A DNA stretch of 64,000 nt, from positions 248,001 to 312,000 of the forward strand of contig JAAONU010000081.1 of assembly GCA_012932295.1 (NCBI GenBank), given 5' to 3'. Every line of letters starts with the position of its first letter. Position 1 is the first letter of the stretch. Shown in pieces: positions 12,094 through 25,279 of this stretch. The notes beneath the pieces were generated by a model. That model did not search any database. It saw only the letters and a program-made list of their open reading frames with translations, and was not told the DNA's origin. Made by a program: the position numbers and the translations under genes. Source of the DNA: Cyclina sinensis (Eukaryota > Mollusca > Bivalvia > Venerida > Veneridae).

Positions 12094-12318
12094 TCACAGA
12101 CAAAAAAATCAAAAGTACAGATATATTTAGACAATAAAAATAGTCACTGCAACTTCTTTAAGTTTCTTCTTTGCAAATTTGAACTACAGCAAACTGTTCA
12201 GAACTGTTTCACTCATGTTTGGAGAAACGATGGAATAGTAAATCATACAAGTTTTGAATATTTAAAGAAGGACGTTAAAATCTTTGTAAGAAAAAATGTT
12301 GATTTTAACGAAGTTTAA
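12094..12318 (+). CDS. Possible terminal exon, 74 codons, unknown protein
   Basis: After the acceptor-like TATTTCTTTTTCAG an open frame runs 74 codons to TAA. The peptide (SQTKKSKVQIYLDNKNSHCN to IFVRKNVDFNEV) has mixed composition with Cys, Trp and charged residues and no low-complexity bias. No domain recognised. The segment belongs to a block duplicated at 25.3-26.2 kb; there the matching stretch has a stop in the equivalent frame, so either only this copy is coding or neither is. Chance remains a real alternative. Confidence 0.25.
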   Translation, partial: SQTKKSKVQIYLDNKNSHCNFFKFLLCKFELQQTVQNCFTHVWRNDGIVNHTSFEYLKKDVKIFVRKNVDFNEV

Positions 12319-13698
12319 GTATTCAATTTTGTTATCCTTTCTGTGAACAATTACTGGAAATAAACAATAGTATAAAGTGTAGTGACGTATTTGTGTGTAA
12401 AATGTCACTTGTGTCGCACATGTAAAACTAGAATAACTGGACCGGTTTTCTTTCTAAAAGAAGGCATACTAAAATATATATTTATATAATTGTGCATGTT
12501 AGTCCAGATATTTAGACGTAGACGGTGGATTTGTTGATACATTTGTCATTAGTCAAATCCACACTACGTCTAAATTCAGTTCTTCCAAAACACGTAGCAA
12601 AACCGGCGGTATGTCACATTTGTTAAAAGACTGGTCATGGTAACTTATTCAACATATAAAGCGGTAAAACGAAAGTTGTTTAAGAACAAACCCTATTTGT
12701 GCTGTTCCGTAAAATCAAAAGTTCAGTTTTCTTCAAGCGGATGTGTACAATGACATTCTGTGATATACAAATTTATTTTAGACGAAATTAATTTCACTCC
12801 GTACCACTGACTGGAGGAGGCGCTGTGATGATCACAGTTATTGTGAGCGTGCAGTTTTGTTTCAGGTGTTTTAAGAAGGATATTTTTTTTGAAATATTCG
12901 TACTTTATAATCTTTATAATGCAGGGCTTTTAAAAAATAAGAAGTATGCTACTTTTCATTGCTCTATAGTCGTTTAGTCGACCTACCTTTTCGTTGAATT
13001 GATTTGTAACAACGGCAAAGTGAGAAAGTTTAATAATTACACGAATTTTACAAGTTCCTAACCCATGTGATATAATGGCATGTAATGCTGTAAATGGAAA
13101 ATTTTAGAGATAAATCATGGAACATTTTTTAATCTAAATCGTATACAATCAAATCAACGTATTGCGAATAAATATTCGAGGAAAAATTTCGTCTACGCCT
13201 ATTCTGTGTATTGACTGTACACGTGGAGTGTAAACAAAAAAAAGTGGCCAAAATAGACTCATCTATAGTTTTTTTTTCGATATAAAATGTAGAAACCCGT
13301 AAGTTGTAAATATAATTTCAAGTCATTTGGTAGAAAAATGATTATTTCTTCAATACCGGGTGTATTTTCTATACACTGAGTTAACTTTACGACATAGGTT
13401 TTTGATCGGAACATGCTACGTGTTTTTGAAGAAAAATGGAAAGACGTCGCATTTGTCAGTAAACATAAAACATAAAAAAAGAGAAAAATATGAACATAAA
13501 ATTTTAACTGTGCATATTTTACGTAATTATATGAAGGACTATGTGAATGTATGTAAATATATATGCTTGTAGAAAATTCAGGTTTCCAAACTGGACAATG
13601 ATATTCTGGTACCTGCTAATGTAAACTGACGACATTTAGTTAGTATAGCTGATTTATTTATTTGCCTTTGTTGTTGTTTTTTTTTATTTCTCTTTCGG
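12319..13698. other. Noncoding stretch, part of a duplicated block
   Basis: Shows patchy similarity to 25490-25998. Contains the hairpin at 12511-12574; no exon supported. Confidence 0.45.
12511..12574. repeat. Inverted repeat hairpin
   Basis: TTTAGACGTAGACGGTGGAT at 12511-12530 pairs with ATCCACACTACGTCTAAA at 12557-12574, with small mismatches, leaving a short loop. Probably a MITE remnant or a structured noncoding element. Confidence 0.7.
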
Positions 13699-13707
13699 GA
13701 TTATTTG
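13699..13707 (+). pseudogene. Decayed 9-nt microexon copy (acceptor AG lost)
   Basis: This aligns with the 9-nt unit at 25999 inside a duplicated block: a pyrimidine tract, then CGG where the other copy has CAG, then GATTATTTG and an intact GTAAGT. The missing AG makes normal splicing unlikely. Confidence 0.3.
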
Positions 13708-13928
13708 GTAAGTTATCTCTTTATATTGATTTAATCGATATGTTACGTATTGTGTAAAAAGAATGTTACCATATGTTATGTCATACTCGACAATGTCTTA
13801 TCACTGTCTTATACCTTTATAAAATGCTTAAATCAACCTAGCTTCATGAAAAGCTTTATTTACGACATGGTATTTATGTAGCTATTACGGTCGTATAGCC
13901 CGGCGATATAAATCTAATCCTGAGGTTC

Positions 13929-14140
13929 TATCTATTTGAGTTTATCTGTCGTCGGTACCGGTTGCCCATATGACCGACGTCCCCTGCAGAGATTATTTTT
14001 ATTTGTGGGGGATATTGCAAGTTACAGAATGCACCCAATTCCGGAAACACTCCTGGTTCGTCTGTATGCTCAGTGTAAAGCACTGATACATGGGAACTTT
14101 TTAACGTCGCATCCGAAATAAAATTAGTGATCTTAATGGA
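13929..14140 (-). mobile_element. Antisense SINE copy, body only
   Basis: Its reverse complement matches the body of the SINE at 6754: GGTACCGG, CCCATATGACCGACG, ATGCTCAGTGTAAAGCACTG and TGATACATGGGA all appear in the expected reversed order. The tRNA-like head is missing or too diverged to see. Confidence 0.75.
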
Positions 14141-16134
14141 AGATCGGGGTTACGAAAATGTGCATATGTCCTCGAAATAAGATCTGTACTCTAAAATATC
14201 CCTATCTTGCTCTGATGTCGACATCACATTTGTATTTAAAAATAAAGCCATGATATGGACAGAAAATCTGTATGTGGAAAAATACATATCCAGCTCGGAC
14301 ATCAACATTCGATCTGTATTTTCCAAAAAAAAAAAAAAAAAAGCAACGTAAGTGCATTCGGAAAATTGCATATCTGGCTCTGATATTCACATAAGACATG
14401 ATATATATATGCAATACTTTGATTTTATTTTCAAAATGAGTTCGATTATTTAAATCATTATGTTTATATAACCGTGACTGAATTTCGTTCATTTGTTTTC
14501 AGCAATTGCAAATCTAAAAGCTACTTTTATCAAAGACTTGTCATATATATTATCACAGTTATTTTAAACTTTCTAATTATTTGTTAATGTTCGAAACAGT
14601 TTATATAACTCTTTTGGTTCAAGTCTACGGAATACGCTGAAGTCCAATCGTTAAATTAAATGTAAACCGTATAATATAAACTAATGGTAGTTACGGATGA
14701 TTTTCTCCATGATTATTAAAACAAATTGAAAACAAAAGTTTCTAGTAAGTAAGTGTGTTCGTTACCATTCAGTGATTTTGAACATTCACTGAAACATTAG
14801 GCGTATCTGTAATTTTTTACATCGAGCAAATTTTCCGTTTCTATATCTTTTGTGCAGCTGACTATATTATTTAACACCAAGTTGTAGTATGATTACTGAA
14901 AGGTCATTGTCGTAATGCAAGTTCAAAATCAAAATTATTAAAGACAACTCCTCCTTAGGGATTAAGGAAGCACATGATATTATTATGTTAGTATGCGTCA
15001 TTCTTTGTAACTTGCAGAACTAAATACAATGTGAATACATGCGACATACTTTGTACACTCATTGTCCATTCTTGTTTCTATAATTTAGAGTTCAGCAGAA
15101 TACTACAGTAGTAGTACTTAGATATCTTGAACATTATATTTTTCTTCTTTTTTTAGCAGGCGTGCCCTATGAAAACAATGATCTATAATGCAGCACTCTA
15201 GAGCTACTTTGGTCTGTCGACTGAGTTCGTCGTCAACATTTTACTGCAAACGAATAATAATTATAGATGCTACGACATTTTCACCAAATGCCTCATTTGT
15301 TTATATATATAGCTCTCTATTAAAAATGCTCAAATAATTCCGCTTCGTTGCACAAAATGACCGCCCGAGCTAGACATAAAATGTGAATATTTATGTCACG
15401 GTTTGGCCTCAAATGACACTCCTCACAAACTGCTTTCTTCAAAATATGTGTCTGGATTCAAAGTTGATTCCACTCAAGAGTCTTATTTGTATAAAATATA
15501 AGATATTGAAAAATCTTCAATATATTGCTTTTGATGTTTGTTCAACAGCAGTGCAACACCCAGGGTGAGCCATCCAGGGTGACCAGGGCCCTCGCGTTTA
15601 TTGTGACATGATTTCTATTTTTTTAATCGAGCTAGTTTATTTATTTATTTATTTATTTATTTGTTTATTTTGACAGCTCGCGACTGAGTAAGAAGAACTT
15701 CAAATATGAATGGCCAAAACTGCAAAACTGTTAATAAGTTGACTATGTATACATTTAGTATCTAGACATCCAAATATTTGTTTCTAAGCAGCTGCTATGC
15801 ATGCGTACTTTGGTAATCGTGAGCGTGTATGTTTCTAAATTGAAGCTGTACTAGGTGTGTAGAGTAACCGGATCCAGGCCATATGACGTAAGTTAAAGAT
15901 GAAGTAAATGTAAAGCTCGGTCTCATTAAATTCAAAACAGAAAAAAGGTATAAAAAATAAAGACATCGATATAAACATCAAAAAACGCCAATTTTTTTAA
16001 ACTTACATAAAAATAGACCATAGTTAACACACAGACTATGCTGAAGAAACAGACTATAGTTTAGCGACGTTTAGAACGGCTCATCCCGCACACCCGTTAC
16101 GTTTCATGACACAGTTTTTTTACTGACCAATATT
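14141..16134. other. Noncoding stretch
   Basis: No supported exon. Contains an A-run at 14324-14341 and a short TTTA microsatellite at 15636-15670. The acceptor-like TTCTTTTTTTAGCAG near 15156 has no matching donor. Confidence 0.45.
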
Positions 16135-16410
16135 TTGAAACCGGTACGCGTCGAACTGCACAAAACACTTTCCTTCGGTTTTACTTCTAGATTTACACGG
16201 TGGAAATCGTGTCATTTAAGAAAATTAGAAACAACAGAACAAATGAACAAATTCAAGAAGCTGTGCAATAACAGTAGTAAACCACCATTAGCAATACACA
16301 GTACAAAACTTACTTAATTTCTATAAAATCACAATGAGTTCCCTTTTAAATATCATCCTTCATATAGTAGCAATTGTACATTTATGTTTAATTTCGCGTA
16401 CCGGTTTCAA
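16135..16410. mobile_element. 276-bp MITE with perfect 16-bp terminal inverted repeats
   Basis: The left end TTGAAACCGGTACGCG and the right end CGCGTACCGGTTTCAA are exact reverse complements bounding a 276-bp segment. A 60-codon frame inside has no recognisable motif. Flanks share only ATTT-like bases, so the target-site duplication and superfamily stay open. Confidence 0.75.
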
Positions 16411-17531
16411 TTTAAGTTACCAAGCGATATTTATAGAATGGAAATTTGTTTGTCGTGCTTCTTAAGCAAAATCGTTTAAACAAATACAGTAAAAACAAGC
16501 GAGCTCTTAATGACAACAGACACTTATATTGTTCCTTTTCGTTTATACATGTAACATTTTTTTTAAATAAACAGTTGTTCCTATGAAATCTGCTTAATCT
16601 TAAATGCATGGTATTAACTCACAAGTTATCCGTGTATCGCAGAAGTCTCTCAAAGGAAGTACAATTGATAAACATTATTAATCACAATTGTAGGGTGTGA
16701 TGTTAGTATTCGGATTGATAGGTGCATGACGTTTGAATTTTGATATGATCAGCTATGACTGATTAAACAATTACAATTAAATGAAGAAACCAGAGTCTTA
16801 GTTGAACAAGTATAAATTGAATTTTCCCTGCGCTCAGAATTTAATTCATATTTATAACACTTAAATATTTTCATGCGCTGCATTTATGCGCTTTTATTGT
16901 GTGATTTAGTTAAAAACAATACACCAGTAACTGAACCTTTTTTTTCTTTCCTTCTTTTACAAATTATACTGGTCTTTAAGTACTGGTATAGCGACAGACG
17001 GGATGTCTGTTTTTTTTCTTCAAAATTCAGTAAATCAGAAAGTATCGGACGTATCGGTTAACTCAAATAAAAAGTAAATCAATACTAAACTTTATGATAA
17101 TATTATTTCCAAAATATTTTGCAAAATCAAAAGCTACGTGCTACTCAGTTGGGTTCAAGTGAAACGGCCTGACCCAACGTTAAGTTTAAATAAACAGTCA
17201 TATAACGGAAAGGCAGTTTGTTCGTTTTCATTTTCGTCATCAAATGATACTAGACTAAATTAAATTTTAAGCACACGTTAATTTCTATTTATTTGTTTCA
17301 CATTTTACACCTATGAATAATGCTTAAAAGAACAATTTCACAAAATAAAAACGGACACAAACAACATTGAATTATTGCAAACAGGGAAGTCCAAAATTTA
17401 TTGATTTTTAGATATCGCTCAGTATGTCAATTTACGATATTCACAAAAAGACATAATAACTTAAAGTAAACGTGTTTAAAATAGATTCATTCTATGGCAC
17501 TTGCTAAAACTAGATTACTAAAATATATATT
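16411..17531. other. Noncoding stretch
   Basis: AT-rich DNA in which I see no exon, repeat or RNA gene. Confidence 0.45.
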
Positions 17532-18060
17532 TCAAAAGCAGTAGTTTGTAGTAGCAGCAGTTGGCAGTAGAAGTAGTTGGCAGTAGTAGCAGTAGTTGGC
17601 AGTAGAAGTAGTTGGCAGTAGTAACAGTAGTTGGCAGTAGAAGTAGTTGGCAGTAGTAGCAGTAGTTGTAGAAGTAGTTGGCAGTTGTAGCAGTAGTTAT
17701 CAAAAGCAGTAGTTTGTAGTAGCAGTAGTTGGCAGTAGAAGTAGTTGGCAGTAGTAGCAGTAGTTGGCAGTAGAAGTAGTTGGCAGTAGAAGCAGTAGTT
17801 GGCAGTAGAAGTAGTTGGCAGTAGTAGCAGTAGTTGGCAGTAGAAGTAGTTGGCAGTAGTAGCAGTAGTTGTAGAAGTAGTTGGCAGTTGTAGCAGTAGT
17901 TATCAAAAGCAGTAGTTGGCAGCAGAAGTAGTTATAAAAAGCAATAGTTTGTAGAAGCAGTAGTTGGCAGTAGAAGTAGGTACTATTACTATTAGTAATT
18001 GTCAGAAGCAGAAGTTTGTAGTAGCAGAGGTTATATAACACTAAACAAAAACACAAGTTA
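17532..18060. repeat. GCAGTAGTTGGCAGTAGAAG tandem repeat, higher-order array
   Basis: A unit of about 35 bp (CAGTAGTTGGCAGTAGAAGT followed by AGTTGGCAGTAGTAG) repeats, and a longer unit starting CAAAAGCAGTAGTTTG recurs near 17532, 17701 and 17902, giving a higher-order structure. Antisense frames of Leu, Thr and Tyr repeats are by-products. Confidence 0.93.
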
Positions 18061-20405
18061 TTTAACGTGAAGCAGTAGGACCATTTATCAATCGCTGGCA
18101 GTATCAGTTGTTATTTAAAGTTATTGGCAGTAACAGTAGTTGTCACTGTTAGTAGTTGTCAGAAGAATTAGCTTGCAGTAGCAGTGGTTATATAACGTGA
18201 AACAGAAACACAAGGTATTTAAAGTGAAGCAGTAGGGGGGGCATTTATTAATCGTGAAACAGTAACTGAAGATGTCAACAGCAGTAGATATTTCACTTTA
18301 AACAATAGCAGTAGTGGACATTAGCAGTTGTTATTTAAAATAAATATAAAAAAAAACAAAAACAGTAGTTTGCTGAAACAGTGGTTAGATTCTTTAACGT
18401 GAAGCAGTAGCAGCATTTTACTATAGCAGCAGTCATTAAACTTAAAGCAGTAGAAGCTAATGTATTTGCTTTAATTGGCAGTAGTAGTGTTTTTGTAACG
18501 TGAACAATTAGCAGTAGTTGGCAGTAGCAGCAATAGAAAAGAGCAGCATTGGCGAAAGGAGTAGTTATTTAATACGAATCAGTAACAGTAGTTGACAGTG
18601 GTAGCAGTAAACAAGACAAAGTAGTTGGTAGAAGCAGTAATTATTTAACGTAGAAGTATTTAAACGTAGAAGTAGCAGTAGTAGTTGACGCTGGCAGTAG
18701 CAGTCGGTTTTAATAGCAGTCATACGATGTAAAAGTAGTTATTAAACGTGATGCATTCACAGTAGCTGAGAGCAGCAGTAGTTAAAAGTAGCAGTGGTTA
18801 CTAAACGTGAAGCAGTTCCATTGTTAGAAGCAGAAGATACTAAACATGAAATGGTATCAGTAGCTAGCAGAAGCAGAAATTGAAATAAATAGTAATTAAA
18901 AGTTTAGCAGTAGCTGACGCTGGCAGTAGCAGTAGGTGGCAGTAGCAGTCACTGGAAGTAACAGGTGTTATAAAACATGAAGCATAAGCAGACGCTGACA
19001 TCAGCAGCAGTTGAAAGTAGCAGTAGTTACTTAACGTGAAGAGGTAGCAGAAGCTTGCAGTAGCAGAAGGTGACAGAAGCAGTAGTTGTTAGTAGCAGTA
19101 GATGTTAAACGTGAAGAGGTAGCAGAAGCTTGCAGTAGCGGAAATTTGAATTTGCAGGAGTTATTTAAAATGAAGCAGTTACATTAGCTGCCAGTTTCAG
19201 TAATTGGTAGAAGTTCTAGTATTTAAACGTAAAGCAGAAACAGTAAATAATTTACGTAAAACAGTAGGAGTAAATATTTATCTGAAGCTGTAGCATTAGT
19301 GGCAGTAGAAGAAGCTAATTATCGTGAAGAAGAAACGGTAGATAATTTCACGTGAAATAGGAGAAGAATAATTTTTTCATGAAACAATATTAGTACTGGC
19401 AGTTGCAGTAGTCATTTAATGTGAAGCAATATCAGTATTTGACAGTAGCAGTAGTTATATAACGTGAACCATTAACACTATTTGGCAGTAGCAGTAGTTA
19501 CGTAACGTGAAGCAGTATCAGTACATGGCAGTGGCAATAGTTATTTGATGTGAGATATTAGCAGTAATAGGCACATGAAGTAGTTATTTAACGTGAAAAA
19601 AATAGAAGAAGTAGCAGAGGTTGTGTAACGTGAACCATTAGCAATATCAGTAGCTGGCATTTGCAGTAGATATTTAACGTTAACCTTTAGCAGTAGATGA
19701 CATTAGCAATAGTTATTTCACGTGTACCATAAGCAGTAGATATTTGACGTGAAACAATAGCAGTAGTTTGCAGAAGCAGTAGTTATTTAATGTGAACCAT
19801 TAACGATAGCTGGCAGTAGCAGTAGTTATTTAATGTCAGCCATAAGCAGTAGTTTGCAGTAGCAGTAGTTTTTTGACCTGAAGTAGTAACAATATTTGTC
19901 AGTTGCAGTAGTTATTTAACGTGAATCATATGCAATAGCTGGCAGTTGCAGTAGTTATCTTACGTGAACCATTAGCAGTAGATATTAGCAGTAGTTATTT
20001 GAGGTGGAACAATAGCAGTAGTTGGCGTAGGCAATATTTATTGCACGAGAAGTATCAGCAGGAGTTGGCAGCAGCGGTAGTTATTTAACCCGAAGCATAA
20101 ACTGGTGTTGGCAATGGCAGTAGTTTCTCAACATAAAGGAGTGAAGCAGATGGAAGTAGCAGAAGTTGCCAGTAGCAGTAGTTCCTAACCATGAAACGGT
20201 AGTAACTAAACGTGAAGTAATAGCAGTTGTTGGCGGTAGCAGTAGTTATTAAACGTTAAGGGTTGGTAGTAGTTGCAGTATGTAATTAACGTGAAGGAAA
20301 TATCAATAGTTGTCAGTTGTTGTTAAACGTGAAGCAATAGCAGCAGTTGGCAGTGGCAGTAGTTATTTAACTTGATTCAATAGCAGCAGATGGCAGCAGC
20401 AGTCA
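18061..20405. repeat. Diverged GCAGTAG / TTATTTAACGTGAA repeat array
   Basis: The array continues as a degenerate unit of about 45-60 bp alternating GGCAGTAGCAGTAG with TTATTTAACGTGAA. Copies are scattered and unequally diverged, which fits an older array than the homogeneous core to its left. Confidence 0.85.
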
Positions 20406-23400
20406 AATGACATTCCACATAACAGTTTCTGAAGTGTTTATCTCTCATGATACATGTTCAGGTTCCATGAATAATTGTATAGTTTTAATCGTTTTCCCAA
20501 ATGAAAACTATTGCACCCTTACGAACATATATGTATACATTTTGTGCCAAGTAATTTTGTTTAAACTAGAGTACTTTGTCCGTTTTTAGCAATAGTAAAC
20601 CTGTCAATACTTTACTTTGTAGGCAGCTATCACATGCAGCTTCCTGTATGTTTCTATGGACGACTGGGTAGCGGTTGTCGTTTTTACTGTCAAACATAGT
20701 AGGCTCAAGCGATAATCTGTTAATGATATGAGAACATATTTGGCGTAGTCTTAAAGTCAAACTTTACAAACCCCCGCAAAAAAATAAATAAAAGAAAATA
20801 ATAAAAAAAAAAAAAACCTTACATGAATGTCCAGTTTCCACCGCAAAACCGTCATTATTCAACGGAGACCAGCGTTACTTGCACCACCTCCACCAGGAAC
20901 GTGTGGTCACTTTCGCAACATTGCGTTTCAGTAAAATATACAGCCGTTTTAAGGAATTGCATTTTTTTGGTTTTGATTTTGTCTTTAATTTCATCACTAA
21001 AAATACCAGGCTAGATGAACGTACAGGTCAATTTCGTTCTTCTTTGGCAGATTGGACACGTGAAAATAAAATGGTCTTGATGTTGTTTTTTGTGTCTAAT
21101 GCGCAATGGGAAAAAAATTGTTTGGTCTGTTTAACGCAACGGGTTCCTCTACTAAAAATATACATTTTTGTCACTTTTTGACACTACTGATATGAGCACA
21201 CCTATCGTGTTTGTTGTCTAAAAAGCAGCGTTTGGCTAATGCCAAAACACGGTGACATTTCTGACAATTTCAGGAGTTTTTTTTTTTTTTTTTTTTTTTT
21301 TTGAAATACTTAACAACTAGTAATTTCCAACAGTAATTACTACTTCTGTTTATTTCATAATGTATGGCCTAGCGGAACCAAAAGGACTTACTTTTTTAAT
21401 GAAGGTCAGTCTTGCATCTGTGTCGCACAATGACTATTTCAAATAATATAAATAATATGTCTGCGAATTGTTACATTTTATTAGATTTTACAGTTTTTAG
21501 TATTATATAGCCAATCAGAAAGTAAATATATTTCAATTTCCTATAGATTTGTCTGTCAAGAATTGCGATTTCTGTCCTTAATTCATGATTAGCGTTTTTG
21601 TAGTTTAACTAAAACGCTTGCGCAAACATGGTCAGTCTACCTATAAATATTCATGCCTGCCAAAACACGCTGTAGTTGCTGGTATGTCAACACACAAGTG
21701 GGAGTGGTTCGCTTACTGATAGCTATGTTCAAATTAAAACGCCAACGAAAAAGCAGTGACATATCAAAACGGGAGGGGTAAGCAATCCAGTAAAGATTTT
21801 GAATTCGCACTGTATCCTATACATAAAGCGTATTGATCGATAATTTGTTCGCCGCAACATCTGAAGGTTACTTCATCCCTTTGCCATTGAGGGACTGCAA
21901 ATACCTAGCTACGGTAGTTAAGTTCTGTACCTCTGTGGCACATTATGACGTAACCCTCTTCATTCACTTACGCTGTCATGTGGTCTTTATTTAAGAAATG
22001 CAATCACTGTTTGCAGCACTAGTATTGTGTTGATTTGTACTCCTGGTTTGAACAAAAGACATTAAACACATCAAATTAGCAATTATAAACTCTTCGAGCT
22101 GTTATAAAGTTGGTGAATATAAAGGAGACACAACTGTTTTCTAAGCTTTAATCTATATGAATGACTATTCTATATACAACAAACATACAAGCATGAGAGT
22201 GGTCAGTGGGCGGTGCTTATCAGTAGATCTGACAATGATGATTCATTAGCGGACTAGCCTATGATATAACACGGTTAAGAAACTTTATTATGTGCCAAAT
22301 AGAATACACCTTTCTATCACACGGCAATACAACATATTTCCAAAATTGTAAACAACCAATTAAAGTATCAGTTTGATATAATTATCATAATTATCAGAAA
22401 ATAATCATTTATACAAAACAAGAAGAAACACATGTTTTATGTTGAAGAAATCTTAGAGTCGTAACTATTCTGGTTTTAAGTAATTAAGCTAGACACTAAA
22501 GCATAGTTCGTGTATAAGCAATAAATCAATTACTTTTGTTCTGCTATACAATGCGGTGGCATTTCATTTTATCAAAAATACATTCTTTTTTCAAGTAAAG
22601 AAATATTTAAAATAAAACAACAGAGATTAAGATTATGTTGAACAAAACTTTTTGACGTAGAAAGCTATTGTTTGCTTATCACTTCTTGAGTTGATAAAGG
22701 CAGTATTTTTTTTCGATTCAAAAAAAAAAAAACTGTAGCATTTATAGCAGGGCGGTATTTGAGAAAAAAAATGTCTTAAAGCACGGACGTTCAAAATCAA
22801 ATTAAATTCAGCAATGCAATGCTGATATTAGTTTATACATGTCCGTGGATTATATTCCTTTCTAAATAATGATGTTTATCTTGTTTTGCTGACTTTGGCA
22901 ATCATACAAAATACAATGTACTTTTAACTCATGATTTTAAGACATATGATATTTTTATATGATCACAATGTTAACCGGATGAATTTTTTTATCTTGATGT
23001 AGCGTATAGTTGTATCCGAGAACGACAAAATTGCTATTAATAGCTATAATAATTTCTGCATTTCTTCCATTCATAAATAGACAAGATCATGATATTTAAG
23101 AAGAATTTGGCACTTAAGCAGACGACAGATTTTGTGAATATCAGCAAAGGCGGTGAATATTATATTTTCAATAAACGGCAATGACTAAACTACCTGTATT
23201 TTGAAACAACCCGGAATACACAAATGGAAAAGAAAAAAAGAAATGCAATACAATTAAATATTTTATTTTAATTTATTACTGCTAATCAAAAGAAAACATA
23301 GGAGTGGGAGAAAGAATATTAGTTCATTCTCGAAACCAACACGGAATTAGTTACTGATTTAATGTTTGTCCGGAAATACAATGAAATCCGTTTCGCGGTA

Positions 23401-24395
23401 TCAGTGTCGGAACGTTGGTTGGTACATATAAATTTATAATTAGATCGCTGAGCCATGAAGACGGAACGGTATAGATGTGAATTTAGTCGTTGATTTTTTT
23501 TTAATATTGATGTTCTGTGTAACCAATTTGTATCTCACCAATCTCTGGGTACGGGACAAAATAATCAATATCTGGAAAACACACTCATTTCATAGATATC
23601 CGATTCCCTTTCAGCTTAGTCATATTCCCGTCACATTTATTGTTTCCGGTATAGCTTAACACGAAATTAGTACTTTGAGTCCGTTGATTAATCCTTATTA
23701 AATCGATTTTCATTGTTTTTTTTTTTCATTCCAGAGCTTCAATAATTGCGTTATTTTGTGTTATCTTGCTTTGCGTGATTATTTTCTCCCAAACATTGAA
23801 TAATGAAACAATATTTTAAGAAGGCAAAATTGTTACCCCAATGCTAAATAACGATGACGGAGTGATAATTTTGAGTTATTGTGAAACTCGGACAAAGCAA
23901 ACTGTTCTGGTCAATCGCACAAAGTTCCTTATTTCAGAGATAAGTTATATCTGTATACCGAATTTGATTCCATAGAAACAACATTTAGAGGTGATTTACT
24001 TCATGTAGAGAACTGAGTTATGAGTTTTGTTATAATTAAATTTGTTTTCTTACCTAACGTTCTTTATTACCTGATTCTTTTGCATTCGTATATACAATGT
24101 AGTAAAGTAACATGTTCAACCTTATAGTTACCTTTTTTTTCCTTGTTTTTCATTGTTGCTGGTAGAAGCAATGTTCATATCATCTCGCGTTAAATGGTAC
24201 ATGTTTGGCATTTAAGGCACACTGTACTTGACTTCACCAGACGTTAATACTCAATGCCTTAATGTATTTTGTTGATATGTGAAACAACAATCAAGGTTGA
24301 TCTTATTTCACAAATTCGGTTCAGCTTGTTTGTTTTAAAATAAGCAAATAAATCGAACATCTAGCAAAAACCTGTAGCAAGGTATTACATATTAG
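20406..24395. other. Long stretch without a supported gene
   Basis: Contains a T-run of about 26 nt at 21277-21302 and a strong acceptor-like TTTTTTTTTTCATTCCAG ending near 23732, followed by a short hydrophobic frame with no donor. Nothing else could be supported on either strand. Confidence 0.4.
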
Positions 24396-24595
24396 CAGGA
24401 GGCACCGTGGCCCAGAGGTAAAGCGCAGGGCTCCCGAACCGGAGATTGCGGGTTCGAATCCAGTCAGAGGCGAGACTTCACATTCCTCCATGCTGCGCGA
24501 ATACTGGTATGAAACCAAGGAAGCAGTCATTCAGCGTGATGAATCTTAGTTGTTAGAACTTGTAGCGCAATTGATGTAAAATAAATGAGTCTAAA
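24396..24595 (+). mobile_element. tRNA-headed SINE, second type
   Basis: The head reads GGAGGCACCGTGGCCCAGAG (A box) followed by GGGTTCGAATCC (B box), then a body with GCGCGAATACTGGTATGAAA and CCAAGGAAGCAGTCATTCA. The same body core occurs in the antisense element at 50800-50975, which has a different head. The 3' end is set only approximately. Confidence 0.75.
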
Positions 24596-24641
24596 CTAAA
24601 CTTTGCTAAAATAAGTGTGTATTGCTCTACATAGTTGAGCT

Positions 24642-24772
24642 TATTTATCGATTGTTCCGGTTGACTATAAGACCGACGCTCTATGAAGAGGGTGATGAGG
24701 GATAGTTATACGGAAAGCTTCCCCTTCAAATGGCAGCACCTGTTCTATTCCATGCTCAGTGAATATAATGCA
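24642..24772 (-). mobile_element. Degenerate antisense copy of the 6754-type SINE body
   Basis: Blocks such as GAGCTTATTTATCG, AAGACCGACGCTC, GAAGAGGG and CCATGCTCAGTGAATATAAT line up in order with the reverse complement of the 6754 SINE, at clearly lower identity than the 13929 copy. Confidence 0.5.
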
Positions 24773-25279
24773 CACTGGAAATTTAAATATTGTAAAATTT
24801 AGAATTGTTATGTTGTTCTCTTTTTAGCTCTATTTACAATACTTTAAATATTTTCTGAAATAAGATGATAGTAGTTTAGTTCTCAAAAAATTATTTTATA
24901 GTGTATGCATTATCCTGTGCTTTTATAGTGTTATAAAATTACTTGCTAACTATGCTTACACTCGGACAATATTTCCTTACATGGACAAAACCATTAAAAC
25001 AAGAACATAACTATCAATACAACATGAAATACTGCACGAAAATGTGATCACGTGTACAGTCAAGTTTTGGGCATAACCCATTGGATACTTTTTTAAGCAG
25101 CCATTTTTTTCCGATGTTAGTGTTATTGATCCCGAGGACAATGGCGAAAATTGCTTGAACTTAAATACTTTCATCAAATAAACACAAATATCACGTCTTG
25201 TGAGTGTTAAAGTTATATATTTTTCCATATTTCGCTTAACTGTAGAGAAATCAGTGTTAAAATATGTAAGATTTATATT

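Noticed and set aside
15156..15190. Possible further microexon after TTTTTTTAGCAG
   Set aside because: No GT donor follows at a suitable distance.
17518..18056. Leu/Thr/Tyr repeat frames
   Set aside because: Antisense readings of the GCAGTAGTTGG array.
23733..23815. Hydrophobic frame after a strong acceptor-like sequence
   Set aside because: Without a donor, upstream partner or recognisable domain it could be a chance membrane-like peptide in AT-rich DNA.
24396..24470. tRNA gene
   Set aside because: The head is tRNA-like, but its body core recurs at 50800 with another head, which marks a SINE.
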